Below, in pieces: positions 5,673 through 5,724 of a DNA stretch of 5,724 nucleotides. Positions within the stretch are counted from its first letter, which is position 1. Each line of letters opens with the position of its first letter. The position numbers and the translations under genes are program-made. This DNA is from Elusimicrobiota bacterium (GTDB taxonomy: Bacteria > Elusimicrobiota > Endomicrobiia > CG1-02-37-114 > JAHJSO01), in assembly GCA_018830385.1 (NCBI GenBank), contig JAHJSO010000218.1, positions 1 through 5,724 of the forward strand, written 5' to 3'. The notes beneath the pieces were generated by a model. That model had not been told where the DNA came from and ran no database searches. It saw nothing but the letters and a program-made list of their open reading frames with translations.

Positions 5673-5724
5673 TGAAACTTTTAATCGCCACCTCAAACCT
5701 GCATAAACTGAAAGAAATAAAGGA
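5672..5724 (+). CDS. rdgB: XTP/dITP diphosphatase (RdgB/HAM1 family), first 17 codons only
   Basis: A GTG at 5672-5674, sharing its first G with the rph stop codon (TAGTG), opens a frame reading VKLLIATSNLHKLKEIK that runs off the window. The pattern LLIATxNxHKxKEI is the N-terminal nucleotide-binding signature of RdgB/HAM1 (ITPase) proteins, with the family's SN and K residues in place. These enzymes hydrolyse non-canonical purine triphosphates such as dITP and XTP to monophosphates, keeping them out of DNA and RNA. rph followed by rdgB is a common bacterial gene pair, which supports the call. There is no strong Shine-Dalgarno sequence of its own, so translation is probably coupled to rph. 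Only the start can be judged here. Confidence 0.88.
   Translation, partial: MKLLIATSNLHKLKEIK

Overview
The window is ordinary bacterial chromosome of moderate G+C with two divergent gene clusters. On the minus strand lies a three-gene ABC importer of the molybdate/tungstate family: a ModA-type binding protein, a ModB-type permease, and the first 59 codons of a ModC-type ATPase that runs off the left edge. On the plus strand lies a housekeeping cluster: valS (valyl-tRNA synthetase), rph (RNase PH) and the first 17 codons of an rdgB/HAM1-type nucleotide pyrophosphatase that runs off the right edge. Within each cluster the genes are packed tightly (ATGA overlaps at modA/modB and valS/rph, a TAGTG overlap at rph/rdgB, 11 bases between modB and modC), so each is probably one operon.

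The two operons diverge from positions 1868-2178, the only stretch without a convincing gene. It holds two good sigma70-type promoters facing away from each other: TTGAAA-17-TAGAAT with an extended -10 for the mod operon, and a perfect TTGACA-17-TATAAT for valS. Between and within them are three TTGAC repeats spaced 10-11 bases apart and an imperfect dyad in the mod promoter spacer. The predicted mod transcript has a leader of about 130-170 nt containing two near-identical 33-base units, 69 bases apart, each able to fold a 6-bp stem with a 15-nt loop. This tandem hairpin leader is the least expected thing in the window. It is a candidate cis-regulatory RNA or a small dispersed repeat family, and I cannot decide between them from one window.

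The organism cannot be named with confidence. The binding protein has a signal peptide without a lipobox cysteine, which suits a diderm with a periplasm. AGG and ATA codons are frequent in valS. A little-studied anaerobic or candidate-phylum diderm is a reasonable guess but is inference only. The proteins belong to known families. The oddities are the RNase PH lacking the usual N-terminal strand, three Gly/Ser/Asn-rich expansions in ValRS (one a 12-bp tandem repeat), and the mod leader.
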